Shown: positions 1 to 8,503 of the stretch, piece after piece
Layout: each line of letters begins with the position of its first letter
How positions within the stretch are numbered: position 1 is the first letter of the stretch
Source: Deltaproteobacteria bacterium
GTDB lineage: Bacteria; Desulfobacterota; Desulfobulbia; Desulfobulbales; SURF-16
Length of the DNA: 19,697 nt
Assembly (NCBI GenBank): GCA_029939635.1
Contig: JAOZSN010000041.1
Location: 1 to 19,697 of the forward strand
Direction: 5' to 3'
Position numbers and translations under genes: made by a program
The notes under the pieces: model-generated
Seen by the model: the letters and a program-made list of their open reading frames with translations, nothing else
Databases searched by the model: none
What the model was told of the DNA's origin: nothing

Positions 1-1241
1 TTCCCCTTACCCTGCTCTGTATCATTGGCGTCACCAATGCTATCAATCTGGCAGACGGTCTTGATGGCCTGGCCGGTGGTGTCTCGCTACTCAGCCTACT
101 GGCCATTGCCTACCTGGCCTATGCCGGAGGCTCCTCGGGACTGGCCCTCATCGCCATGGCCAGTGTAGGCGCTATTTTTGGTTTTTTACGCTTTAACACC
201 CACCCTGCCACCATCTTCATGGGCGATACGGGCAGCCAGTTCTTGGGTTTTTTACTGGTAACCCTTTCCATAGCCTTAACCAATAATCAGGCCAACCTCA
301 GTCCCTTGGTAATATTGCCAATTATCGGTTTCCCCATCATTGACACCCTAACTGTCATGTCGGAGCGACTATTTCGCGGCAACTCCCCCTTTGTGGCCGA
401 CAAGAACCATTTTCATCATAAATTTATGCGCCTTGGTTTTTTTCACACCGAGGCGGTATTTGTCATCTACCTTCTCCACTCAAGCCTGGTTACCTGGGGA
501 TTTCTCTGCCGATTTTCTTCTGATTGGCTGTTATTATTCTCCTACCTTGCCTTTGCCTGCTGCATCATCGCCACCTTCTGGTATGTTGACCGAATAGGTT
601 GGACATTTAAACGCACAGGCCCCTTTGACAGTAATATAAAGAGCAATCTCAAGGTGTTGAAGGAAAAACAGTATGCCATTAAAATATCTTTCAAGACCAT
701 CTACTACCTGCTTCCCGTCCTCTTCATCCTCACAGCCCTACTGCCTCGCCAAATCCCCACCTCCTACGCCATCTTTAGCCTGGTATTAGCAGCAATTTTA
801 TTACTGTCCCTGTTCTTGCCTGAAAAATGGCGAAAAACTATCTGGCAAAGCGTTCTCTTTCTCGCCATCCCTGTAATAGTTTTTCATGGGGAGACCTCTC
901 CTTTTCTTGCAGTCCACAGCAATTTATACTATTGTTATATAGTTTTTTTCCCCGTGATTATGACTGCTGCCCTGCTGACTCTGAAATTTACCAGGAGAAC
1001 TAAGGGCTACCAAGCCTCGCCCTTAGACTTTCTTATTCTCTTTATTGCCGTGATTATCCCCAATATCCCGGATCCAGAGATCCAGAAATTCCAAATGGGC
1101 CTACTGGCCACGAAAATCATCACCTTTTTCTTCTGTTATGCCATTTTACTTGGCGAATTACGTAAACTTGGTGGCTGGATCACTATCACCACCATGGCAG
1201 GTCTGATCCTTTTTGCCATGCAGGCCTTTATTATTTTCTAA
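1..1241 (+). CDS. WecA/TagO-like undecaprenyl-phosphate sugar-1-phosphate transferase (5' end outside window)
   Basis: Integral membrane enzyme that would transfer a sugar-1-phosphate (GlcNAc-1-P in the best-known members) from a UDP-sugar to undecaprenyl phosphate, the first step of lipid-linked polysaccharide assembly. The reading frame is open from base 3, well before the first in-frame ATG at 156, so the gene is cut by the window edge. Family motifs are visible: NAINLADGLDGLAGG (about bases 36-80), HPATIFMGDTGSQFLG (about 200-247) and the His motif DKNHFHHKF (about 399-425). Many hydrophobic segments follow. The roughly 200 residues after the His motif form an extra multi-TM extension beyond the usual transferase core. 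It is followed 53 bp later by a PrsT-like gene, which suggests it initiates the polysaccharide made by this exosortase-linked cluster. The exact sugar cannot be read from the sequence. Confidence 0.88.
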   Translation, partial: PLTLLCIIGVTNAINLADGLDGLAGGVSLLSLLAIAYLAYAGGSSGLALIAMASVGAIFGFLRFNTHPATIFMGDTGSQFLGFLLVTLSIALTNNQANLSPLVILPIIGFPIIDTLTVMSERLFRGNSPFVADKNHFHHKFMRLGFFHTEAVFVIYLLHSSLVTWGFLCRFSSDWLLLFSYLAFACCIIATFWYVDRIGWTFKRTGPFDSNIKSNLKVLKEKQYAIKISFKTIYYLLPVLFILTALLPRQIPTSYAIFSLVLAAILLLSLFLPEKWRKTIWQSVLFLAIPVIVFHGETSPFLAVHSNLYYCYIVFFPVIMTAALLTLKFTRRTKGYQASPLDFLILFIAVIIPNIPDPEIQKFQMGLLATKIITFFFCYAILLGELRKLGGWITITTMAGLILFAMQAFIIF

Positions 1242-1294
1242 ATACTAACCAGATCTTATGAGATCATTATGTTAATATTACCGCGAGACGTCAC

Positions 1295-3688
1295 ATGCGC
1301 CAATTAATCAACTACCGACACATTATCTCCCTTATCCTTGTCACCCTCCTGGTGGCCTGTAGCAGTCCTGAAGAGAAAAAAGCCGCTTTCTTCACCCAAG
1401 GAAAAACGTACTACGAACAAGGTGATTATGTAAATTCAAGGCTGGAGTTGAAAAATGCCATCCAAATAGACCTGAAATATGCCCAAGCCTATTATTACCT
1501 GGGCATGGTAGAACTTAAAGAAGGCAACCCGCGCCAGGCATTTGGTTTCATCCGCAAGGCCACAGAACTGCAACCAGACCTACTTGCAGCCCACCTTGAA
1601 CTGGGCCGCCTTTTTTTGGGAGCCAAGGCATTTGATCAAGCCCAGGAAAAGGCCACCCTGCTGTTAACCAGCGATCCAACCAATCAGGATGCCAAGCTTC
1701 TACAGGCCTCCATCTTTTTCCAACAGCATAATTTCAGCAAGGCTCGTCCCATGCTGGAAGAGCTCCTGGCCTCCGGCCTCAGCACCCCAGAGCCTTTTCT
1801 AATTTTGGCCACCATCTACGATGAACAGGGCCTAAAGGGCAAGACCGAAGCGATACTGCAACAAGGTATCAAACTAAACCAAGATAGTCCCACCATCTAT
1901 CTTGTTCTGGCCAGATACTACGGCAAAGAAAAACGTCTGGGCGATGCGGCCCAGGTCCTTGAAAAGGCTCTTAAATTATCACCAGATAACAAGCCCCTAC
2001 AACTCAACCTTGTTGCCGTGACCTATGAATCTGGCAAACAGCAGGAAGCTATCAGCATGGCAGACAAGATGTTTGCTAATGAAGATGACGACACCACCCT
2101 GCTTACTCTGGTGAATTTTTATCTGGCAAAGATTGGAGTGGACAAGGCAGAGAGCCAGTTACAGGCAGCCATCAGCCGCCTGCCGGAACACAACAAACTG
2201 CGCCTCACCCTAAGCGAACTCTACCTCAAAACAAAAAATGTGGACAAGGCCATTACTATCCTGCAAGAGGCCATTGCCCTGAAAACCGACCCTGCTGATC
2301 CAGATGCCCTGAAGAGTAAAACCATCCTGGCCCGCATATATTTTGCCCAACAAAAATTTAACAAAACCACTGCCCTGGTGACAGAAGTACTCAAACACAA
2401 CCCTAAGAGTACCGATGCCCACCTGTTGCAAGGCTCCCTCCTTCTCCGCCAGGGCGATGGTGAAAGCGCCATTGCCGAGTTTCGTACCGTGATTAATGAT
2501 CGTCCACAATTTATCCCAGCCCACCTACAGTTGGCCGAGGCCCATTTCCTCAACAAAGAGGTTGAGCTGGCTGGCGACATCCTGCAAAAAGCCCGTAAGA
2601 ATTTCCCTGATTCAAAAGAGGTTCTTAACGGCCTGGTGCGTTATCACCTCATCAAGAAAAATCTCCTCGCAGCCCAACAAGAACTGCAGGCGTTCCTGGC
2701 CCAGCATGACTCTGACCTGCAGGCCCATCTGGCCCTGGGCGATGTCTATATCTTACAAGAGAACAACAATGAGGCCCGCAGCCAGTATGAGCAGATCATT
2801 ACTGCAGCACCTAAGCATCCGGCCGCCTATTTGCGTCTGAGCAAGCTCTTGTGGAAAGAGAACAAAAAGAAGGAGTCCTTTCGTGTCCTGCAAAATGGCT
2901 TTCTTCAGAATCCAACAGCCGACCCTATCCTGCTCACCCTCAGCAGGCTATACACCACCCAAAAGCAGTACACAAAAGCTGAAAAGCTGTGCAGGCAGCG
3001 CCTGAAGAGCAATAAGGAAGATGCAGTGGCCTACACGGTTCTCGGTCAGGTTCAACGGGCGGCTGGCAAAAACAAGGCTGCCCAACACTCCTTTGAGAAG
3101 GCCATTGCTATCAGGCCACAATGGCTGTTGCCCCATCAAAGCCTGGCCGCCCTCTATCTGAGCCAGGGTAATCCCGAGGCCGCCATCAGCAAATTTAAAG
3201 AGGCCCAACAGGCCAACCCGCAAAATTTAAGCGCCTACCTCTCCCTTGGCCTTCTCTACGAACAGAACAAGCAGATAGACAATGCCATTGCCATCTATCG
3301 CCAAGCCATTACCGTTGATGACACCTTCTGGCCAGCCTATAACAACTTGGCCTTCTTGCTCAGTGATCGCCAGGGAAAGGGTGACTTGCAGGCCGCTTTT
3401 GAGATTGGCACCAAGGCCATGGCCCTCAACCCAGAGGGACCAGAGGTGCTTGATACTATGGCCTGGATCAATTACCTCCAGGGCAACACAGAACAGGCCA
3501 GAAAATTAGCAGAGCAAGGCCTGCAGAATATGCCTGACAGCCCTGTACTTAATTACCATTTTGCTGTTATGCTAGCTGATGAGGGTCGCAACCAAGAGGC
3601 CCTTGACCACCTGCAAACCAGCCTGGAGAGTACGACACCCTTTGCCGATCGCGACAAGGCGGAGAAATTGCGCATGAAACTTAAATAA
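1295..3688 (+). CDS. prsT: PEP-CTERM system TPR-repeat lipoprotein (PrsT-type)
   Basis: 797-residue tetratricopeptide-repeat protein expected to scaffold protein-protein interactions at the periplasmic face of a membrane. The N terminus has a signal peptide with a lipobox ending LLVAC, giving a lipidated Cys22. From about residue 25 to 785 the protein is almost entirely TPR-like helical pairs, with recurrent A..LG.....G....A and P....A...LA patterns. Size, lipobox and neighbours (polyprenyl transferase before, export, chain-length and kinase genes after) match PrsT, the large TPR lipoprotein that marks PEP-CTERM/exosortase loci. Its exact role is not established. By analogy with other TPR export lipoproteins it may help polysaccharide secretion. 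No strong Shine-Dalgarno precedes the ATG, which would fit translation coupled to the upstream gene. Confidence 0.85.
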   Translation: MRQLINYRHIISLILVTLLVACSSPEEKKAAFFTQGKTYYEQGDYVNSRLELKNAIQIDLKYAQAYYYLGMVELKEGNPRQAFGFIRKATELQPDLLAAHLELGRLFLGAKAFDQAQEKATLLLTSDPTNQDAKLLQASIFFQQHNFSKARPMLEELLASGLSTPEPFLILATIYDEQGLKGKTEAILQQGIKLNQDSPTIYLVLARYYGKEKRLGDAAQVLEKALKLSPDNKPLQLNLVAVTYESGKQQEAISMADKMFANEDDDTTLLTLVNFYLAKIGVDKAESQLQAAISRLPEHNKLRLTLSELYLKTKNVDKAITILQEAIALKTDPADPDALKSKTILARIYFAQQKFNKTTALVTEVLKHNPKSTDAHLLQGSLLLRQGDGESAIAEFRTVINDRPQFIPAHLQLAEAHFLNKEVELAGDILQKARKNFPDSKEVLNGLVRYHLIKKNLLAAQQELQAFLAQHDSDLQAHLALGDVYILQENNNEARSQYEQIITAAPKHPAAYLRLSKLLWKENKKKESFRVLQNGFLQNPTADPILLTLSRLYTTQKQYTKAEKLCRQRLKSNKEDAVAYTVLGQVQRAAGKNKAAQHSFEKAIAIRPQWLLPHQSLAALYLSQGNPEAAISKFKEAQQANPQNLSAYLSLGLLYEQNKQIDNAIAIYRQAITVDDTFWPAYNNLAFLLSDRQGKGDLQAAFEIGTKAMALNPEGPEVLDTMAWINYLQGNTEQARKLAEQGLQNMPDSPVLNYHFAVMLADEGRNQEALDHLQTSLESTTPFADRDKAEKLRMKLK

Positions 3689-3769
3689 AACAGTTCACGG
3701 AAAATAACTCAGTTATTACTCGCCAGAAGCGACAACTTAAAATCTGAAACTGTCTTTAAAGGTACTTCC
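3689..3769 (+). repeat. Intergenic palindromic repeat copy (ACAGTTT/AAACTGT family)
   Basis: The spacer between the TPR and export genes has imperfect inverted ends, AAACAGTTCA near 3688 and TGAAACTGTC near 3745. Its right half (3734-3760) closely resembles 11628-11654, inside the second GEMM riboswitch leader: both read aactta-a/t-atctgaaactgtc followed by an A/T-rich tail. Between the ends is a small hairpin, AATAAC-TCA-GTTATT (3703-3717). It looks like a copy of a short dispersed palindromic repeat. It has no U-run, so it is unlikely to be a simple terminator. Confidence 0.45.
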
Positions 3770-4336
3770 ATGTTACAAAAAACACCTTGGCTTTTATGTC
3801 TCTGCCTCTTTTTCCTCTCCTGCCTGCCAGCATCTGCAGCAGCCCAGGATCCACAACGCTACGTCATTGGCCCAGGGGATATCCTAGACATCTCAGTGTG
3901 GAAAGATGAGGCCCAGTCAAAAATCATCACGGTACTGCCAGATGGCACCATTGCCCTGCCCCTTATTGGCGAGATTGAGGCGGCTGGCAAGACAGTAGGA
4001 CAGTTAAAAGAAGAGGTGCGTAACAAGGTCAAACGCTTTGTCGCTGACCCGGTGCTCACTGTCATTGTCCAGCAAACAAATTCCATGATGATCTACGTCA
4101 TTGGCAAGGTAAAGCAACCGGGCCGCTTTCCTATCAATACCAACATCAATGTCTTACAGGCCTTGAGTATTGCCGGTGGCCTGAACCCCTTTGCCAAGCG
4201 CGACAAAATTCAAATCATGCGAGAGATCAATGGAGAGACCACAATCTTCCCATTTAACTATGATAATGTCTCTCTAGGCAAGGAACTTAGCCAGAATCTA
4301 ACCTTACAGCGAGGTGATATCGTTGTTGTACCGTAA
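3770..4336 (+). CDS. Wza-like polysaccharide export protein, PEP-CTERM system-associated
   Basis: 188-residue periplasmic/outer-membrane polysaccharide export protein. A signal peptide (about residues 1-24, ending PASA) is followed by the polysaccharide-export domain with its signature YVIGPGDILDISVWKDE (about 32-47) and then an SLBB-like segment (about 105-188, containing IYVIGKVKQPGRF). It is short compared with E. coli Wza (about 380 residues) but fits the short form found in exosortase loci (TIGR03027 type). The ATG at 3770 is preceded by AAAGG. The stop codon lies inside the start of the next gene, a 23-base overlap, so the two are probably translationally coupled. Likely partner of the Wzz-like and kinase proteins encoded downstream. 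Confidence 0.88.
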   Translation: MLQKTPWLLCLCLFFLSCLPASAAAQDPQRYVIGPGDILDISVWKDEAQSKIITVLPDGTIALPLIGEIEAAGKTVGQLKEEVRNKVKRFVADPVLTVIVQQTNSMMIYVIGKVKQPGRFPINTNINVLQALSIAGGLNPFAKRDKIQIMREINGETTIFPFNYDNVSLGKELSQNLTLQRGDIVVVP

Positions 4337-5486
4337 TTTTTTTTTCCCCCTCAGCATCTTTGCCCTGCTCTGCTGCCAAGGCCCAGCATTTGCCGATGAT
4401 TTCAGCGTCACACCCTTTGCCCACGCTCGGCATGAATATAATGATAATATCTTCATGAATTCAGCCAACACGGTGGAGGATAATATCACCACCCTGGTTG
4501 CTGGTCTTGATATTATTAACAAGACCGAACGCTTAAATTTCTCACTGAACGGCCATCTTGATCGTCTGCTCTATGCCGACAATAATGAACTAAATAATAC
4601 AGAACAATTTTATCAAGGTCAGCTGGGCTATAGCTTCAATGAATTTTTTTCCCTGCGCGGTTCAGCCCACTACTCGGTGGAATATCGCCCGGATCGTGAT
4701 CTGGAGACAAGTGGCTATATTAATTCTGCCAAGGAACGACGCAAGGAGATGTACAGTCTCTCTGCAGACGCAACCCACACCGAAAAGCTATCCTCTTTTT
4801 ACTCGTATAGCTATGAACATACAGTGGACACCGACCCTACAGCCAGTGACTATAGCAGCCACTTTGCCATCCTCGGCATTGATCGTGCTCTGGCCTTCAG
4901 CCGACCCACCTCCCTGCGACTATACGGCTCGGGTTCATTATTTAAATTTTCCACATCCGACACCGAGAGCTACCAACTCACTGTGGGAATCAAACATCAA
5001 TTCACTGAAAAAACATCCCTGCTTGTTGACATCGGCCCCCGTCACAACATTGCCGAAAATAAAATAAATCAAGATACGGAGCGTAACACAGACTGGGGTG
5101 GTAACCTGGAGCTAAAATGGCAGGCAGAGAGAACCACCGCTGGTCTCAGCCTATCCAGACAGGTGCAGGGTTCAACTAATTACGATGGCCCGACCCAGCG
5201 CAACAGCTTGACCCTGTTTAGCCGTTATCACCTCACCGAAAAATCGTGGCTGCGCCTTGATTTGAGTCAACGGCAAAACAAGGGTGACAGCAAATACAGC
5301 TTTACCTCAGACCTTGATGAGCTGGCCTCCACGATCACCCCCTCACTGCGCTACGGTTTAACTGACCATCTTTTTTGCCGCCTTCTCTACAAATACAGCT
5401 TTGTGCGAGACAGAGAAAACAATATCGAAAGCACCCGTAACTTGGTCTGGCTACAGTTAAAGTACAGCCTACCAATAATTGAGTAA
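4314..5486 (+). CDS. Outer-membrane beta-barrel protein, PEP-CTERM system-associated (TIGR03016-like)
   Basis: 390-residue predicted outer-membrane protein. The likely start is GTG at 4314, inside the 3' end of the export gene. TTG codons at 4323 and 4326 are alternatives. The N terminus is a signal peptide ending PAFA before DDF (cleavage near residue 27). The remainder has alternating hydrophobic and polar strands with many Tyr, Ser, Asn and Thr (SLRGSAHYSVEYRPD, TTAGLSLSRQ, SLRYGLTDHLFCRLLYKYSF), typical of a 14-18-strand barrel. Exosortase clusters usually carry such a protein beside the Wza/Wzz/kinase genes. It may be the outer-membrane conduit that the short export protein lacks, but that is inference. 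A T9-C5 run (4337-4350) lies in the signal-peptide codons. Confidence 0.75.
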   Translation: MISLLYRNFFFPLSIFALLCCQGPAFADDFSVTPFAHARHEYNDNIFMNSANTVEDNITTLVAGLDIINKTERLNFSLNGHLDRLLYADNNELNNTEQFYQGQLGYSFNEFFSLRGSAHYSVEYRPDRDLETSGYINSAKERRKEMYSLSADATHTEKLSSFYSYSYEHTVDTDPTASDYSSHFAILGIDRALAFSRPTSLRLYGSGSLFKFSTSDTESYQLTVGIKHQFTEKTSLLVDIGPRHNIAENKINQDTERNTDWGGNLELKWQAERTTAGLSLSRQVQGSTNYDGPTQRNSLTLFSRYHLTEKSWLRLDLSQRQNKGDSKYSFTSDLDELASTITPSLRYGLTDHLFCRLLYKYSFVRDRENNIESTRNLVWLQLKYSLPIIE

Positions 5487-5507
5487 CGACAGTTTTAAGG
5501 AATCCCT

Positions 5508-7067
5508 ATGGAAGAGAACGAACTAACCCCTGAAGATTATCTGGCCGCGATAAAACGGCGTAAATGGGGCTTTTTCATCCCGGCCCTGCTCATACTCTCC
5601 TTTGCCGTGATCGTGGCCTTTGTGCTGCCGCCCAGCTATAGATCGGTATCCACTATCCTCATTGAGGAACAGGAAATACCCACAGATATGGTCATGTCCA
5701 CCATTACCAGCTATGCGGAACAACGGTTACAATCTATTAACCAGCGTATAATGAGCTCCACCAAATTGATGGAAATCATTAACCGCCTTGATCTCTACAA
5801 AAAATTACGCACCAAGGCTACCACTGAGGAGGTGGTGGAAAAAATGCGCAATGATATAGCCCTGGAATATATCAATGCTGAGGTGGTTGATCGTCGCAGC
5901 GGCAGGCCAACCACTGCAACCATAGCCTTTACCCTGGCCTATGAAAGCCAAGAATCTCCGGTAACCACCCAAAAAGTTAGTAATATCCTTACCTCCCTCT
6001 TTCTAGAGGCAAACCTGCAGGAGAGAAAACGGCAGGCCCAGGAAACATCTTCCTTTCTTGCTGATGAACTCAAAAAGATCAAAGATCGCCTTAACCGTAA
6101 CGAAAAGGCCATTGCTCTCTTCAAAGAGGCTAACCTCAACTCCCTGCCAGAAATGGCCCAGATGAATATGCAGGCCCTGAATATCATTGAATCAGCCAAT
6201 GACAGACTGACCCAACAGCTGCGAACTATGAAGGAGAGAAAGGGCGAGTTAGAGGCCGATCTGGCCAACCTCTCCCCCCAGCTGGAGATGGAGAACAAAA
6301 GACGCATCGAAAACCTGCGCCTGGAACTCACCAGTTTACAGAGCCGCTTTACCGATGAATACCCAGATGTGATAAAAACCAAACAGGAACTGGCTCGCCT
6401 GGAGGCACAGTCTCAAAAACCGCAGCAAGCACACCCTGAAGAGGTACCGGATAACCCAGCCTATATCACCCTCTCATCCCGCCTGGCCGGGGTAGCAGCA
6501 GAAATAAAATCCATTAAAAATCAACTGACTGAATCAAAGAAAAAAGAAGCAGATATCCATAATCGTCTGGAGCTTACCCCAAAGGTAGAGGAAGAATATA
6601 ATCAGCTTATGAGCCAACGCCGTAATCTGCAGGCTCAATTTGACACCCTGACTCAGAAGCTCATGGGTGCCAATGTGGCCTATGGTCTGGAGGAGAAACA
6701 AAAAGGTGGCAAATTTACCCTCATTGATCCAGCTCGCTTACCAGAAAAGCCATCCAAGCCTAACCGACTGGCCATTATCCTTATTGGTTTTGTTTTAGGG
6801 GTAGGGGCAGGGATTGGCGTTGCTGCTCTGCAAGAATTTTCCGACCAATCCATTAGGGACAGCGTCAGCCTGCAAAACCAGACAGGCTACCCGGTGCTGA
6901 CTACCATTCCTCAGATTATCACCTCGGCAGATGTCAGTAAACAGCGACAAAAGTCCATAATCCTCATTATTATCATCAGCGCCACGCTGGCCATGAGCCT
7001 TTTTGCCTTCCATAATTGGGTAATGGATTTGAATGTGCTATGGGCTAAGATAAGCCGCAGAATGTAG
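5508..7067 (+). CDS. XrtA-system polysaccharide chain-length determinant (Wzz/GNVR family)
   Basis: 519-residue inner-membrane polysaccharide co-polymerase expected to set polymer length and to activate the partner tyrosine kinase. It begins with a cytoplasmic Wzz motif (LTPEDYLAAIKRRKW, residues 6-20), then TM1 (about 22-42). A long periplasmic region with coiled coils (about 175-400) follows. Near the end come the family's proline-rich stretch LPEKPSKPNRLA and a TM segment (about 420-442). An additional hydrophobic segment near residues 480-502 is also visible. The ATG at 5508 has AAGGA nine bases upstream. It matches the TIGR03007-type determinant of exosortase loci by length and neighbours. 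The kinase that normally completes this pair follows 84 bp downstream. Confidence 0.9.
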   Translation: MEENELTPEDYLAAIKRRKWGFFIPALLILSFAVIVAFVLPPSYRSVSTILIEEQEIPTDMVMSTITSYAEQRLQSINQRIMSSTKLMEIINRLDLYKKLRTKATTEEVVEKMRNDIALEYINAEVVDRRSGRPTTATIAFTLAYESQESPVTTQKVSNILTSLFLEANLQERKRQAQETSSFLADELKKIKDRLNRNEKAIALFKEANLNSLPEMAQMNMQALNIIESANDRLTQQLRTMKERKGELEADLANLSPQLEMENKRRIENLRLELTSLQSRFTDEYPDVIKTKQELARLEAQSQKPQQAHPEEVPDNPAYITLSSRLAGVAAEIKSIKNQLTESKKKEADIHNRLELTPKVEEEYNQLMSQRRNLQAQFDTLTQKLMGANVAYGLEEKQKGGKFTLIDPARLPEKPSKPNRLAIILIGFVLGVGAGIGVAALQEFSDQSIRDSVSLQNQTGYPVLTTIPQIITSADVSKQRQKSIILIIIISATLAMSLFAFHNWVMDLNVLWAKISRRM

Positions 7068-7085
7068 GTAAAAGTTTACCAGCGC

Positions 7086-7125
7086 ACAGTTTACCAAGGC
7101 CAAGTTATTGGCCTCGATAAACTGT
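7086..7125 (+). repeat. Strong intergenic hairpin between chain-length and kinase genes
   Basis: Nearly perfect 40-base inverted repeat. ACAGTTTA (7086-7093) pairs with TAAACTGT (7118-7125), and AGGCCAA (7097-7103) pairs with TTGGCCT (7108-7114) around a GTTA loop, leaving a 3-by-3 internal loop. No U-run follows, so it is not a canonical terminator. It could be an RNA-processing or stability element that sets the kinase to co-polymerase ratio. The outer arms share ACAGTTT/AAACTGT with the repeats near 3689 and 11594. Confidence 0.6.
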
Positions 7126-7151
7126 TACGAATGTAGAAAGGAAGAAAAAAA

Positions 7152-7964
7152 ATGAAAATTCGCAAGGCACTAGATAAGGCAAACCAGGAAAGGGATCAGG
7201 ATAACAACGTAATTGATTCCGCGGAGCCCACCACCAGCACCTCGGTGACCCCACTTCCGACAGACCAATCCAACTGGACCCCGCCAGTTTATGCCCAATC
7301 ATCAGAAATTAAGCTGGATAATAATGTCCTCAGGGCCAACCGCTGTGTCTGTATTGACCAGGATCCACCAGAGTTAGAATCTTATAAAATATTGCGCCAG
7401 AGGTTACTGCAATCAGGTGGGAGTGAGGACGGTAAAAATGTCATCATGATCACCAGCATCCAGCAAGGTGAAGGCAAGACCGTCACTGCCATTAATCTGG
7501 CCCTCACCTTTGCAAGACAATTTAACCAAACCTCCCTATTGGTGGATTGTGACCTGCGTAAGCAGGATATTCATCGCTATCTAGGCTACGAGGGCAACAT
7601 GGGACTGGTGGATTATGTCACTGATGACGTGGACATGAAGGATCTCATCATCTGGCCTGGCATTGAAAAACTGACCATTATCTCAGGAAGTAAAACAGTA
7701 GTCGATAGTTCAGAACTGCTTGGCTCCCCAAAGATGAAGAAGCTGCTAAGCGAGATGAAAAATCGTTATGATGACCGCTATGTCATCCTTGATGTGCCAG
7801 CTGTGCTGGATAGCGCCGATGCCCTTACCTTTGCCCCGCTGGTTGACAGCATTGTGGTGGTAGTGGAAAAAGGTAGAACCACCATGAAAGAGGTTACAGA
7901 GGCTCTGAGCATGCTGCCCGCCGAAAAAATTGTCGGCTTTGCGTTGCATGAACGTTTGGGATAA
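7152..7964 (+). CDS. CpsD/CapB-like bacterial tyrosine autokinase, XrtA-associated
   Basis: 270-residue cytoplasmic P-loop BY-kinase of the exopolysaccharide machinery, expected to couple autophosphorylation to polymer assembly with the Wzz-like protein. Visible motifs are Walker A SIQQGEGKT (102-110), Walker A' LLVDCDLRK (129-137) and Walker B YVILDVP (210-216). The preceding ESYKILRQRLL (76-86) is the conserved E...R.LR helix of this family. The first 60 residues are polar and low in structure. No tyrosine occurs after Tyr210, so the C-terminal Tyr cluster usual in BY-kinases is missing. Autophosphorylation would need another site, or the protein may act mainly as an ATPase. Start chosen at ATG 7152 with AAAGGAA upstream. 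Confidence 0.87.
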   Translation: MKIRKALDKANQERDQDNNVIDSAEPTTSTSVTPLPTDQSNWTPPVYAQSSEIKLDNNVLRANRCVCIDQDPPELESYKILRQRLLQSGGSEDGKNVIMITSIQQGEGKTVTAINLALTFARQFNQTSLLVDCDLRKQDIHRYLGYEGNMGLVDYVTDDVDMKDLIIWPGIEKLTIISGSKTVVDSSELLGSPKMKKLLSEMKNRYDDRYVILDVPAVLDSADALTFAPLVDSIVVVVEKGRTTMKEVTEALSMLPAEKIVGFALHERLG

Positions 7965-8415
7965 AAATACAAAATTCGATTTAAGAAAATTGAAGCTCGG
8001 CATAATTCCAGTACTTCGTAGGCTGCACTATTTCCTTTTTTTTGCGAACATGGAAAAATCTCCTGAGGCACCCCTAATAAAACTTTTCCTATATTTCAAG
8101 CTAGTTACCACCAATCTCACATCCTGAAGCAGCCTTTGCTCCGAAAAGCAGGAAAAGCCATCAAGACCCCGTCAACAAAGTAAGCGTTATTCCTAGTCAC
8201 AATCAAACATTTCACCCATAGCCAGTTTCTTCCCTTTGTTGTTAAAAAGAATTGTCGATCAAGGGAAGTTATACTCATCTGAGCATAGGCACATTTTTCC
8301 AGTTTCTTGGAAAACAATATTAACCATTCCACCATTCAGGACAAACAAACAGTCATGCACGACAGAGAAATATGTATTTTCTTTTTATCTCATGAGTTTA
8401 TGAATAACTCCAAAA
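7965..8415. other. Non-coding gap between kinase operon and PEP-CTERM gene
   Basis: About 450 bases, A/T-rich, with no convincing gene on either strand. The short open frames here have no recognisable family features or ribosome-binding sites. No hairpin followed by a U-run is evident after the kinase stop, although a T8 run occurs at about 8036-8043. No TGTCTCA/GAGACA array is present, unlike the leaders of the other PEP-CTERM genes in the window. The palindromic TCTCATGAG near 8388 is the closest resemblance. Confidence 0.5.
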
Positions 8416-8431
8416 TGGCACATTTGTTGCT
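8416..8431 (+). promoter_or_regulatory. Sigma-54 (-24/-12) promoter of the + strand PEP-CTERM gene
   Basis: TGGCACATTTGTTGCT matches the RpoN consensus TGGCAC-N5-TTGCW at every defined position, with 10 bases between GG and GC. The expected transcript starts near 8442, giving a leader of about 60 nt before the ATG at 8504. Transcription would need an enhancer-binding protein. Confidence 0.85.
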
Positions 8432-8503
8432 GACAAACTAATTACTCACTTATATTAAAATAACTAAACAGCAGAAACATAACAACAGCAAGGAGCCGCC
8501 CAC

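Noticed and set aside
2210..2580. Antisense open frames within the TPR gene
   Set aside because: They overlap a strongly supported gene, have no ribosome-binding site or family motifs, and arise from its codon composition.
8117..8335. 72-codon - strand frame in the gap after the kinase
   Set aside because: No recognisable domain, no ribosome-binding site and no partner. Treated as chance.
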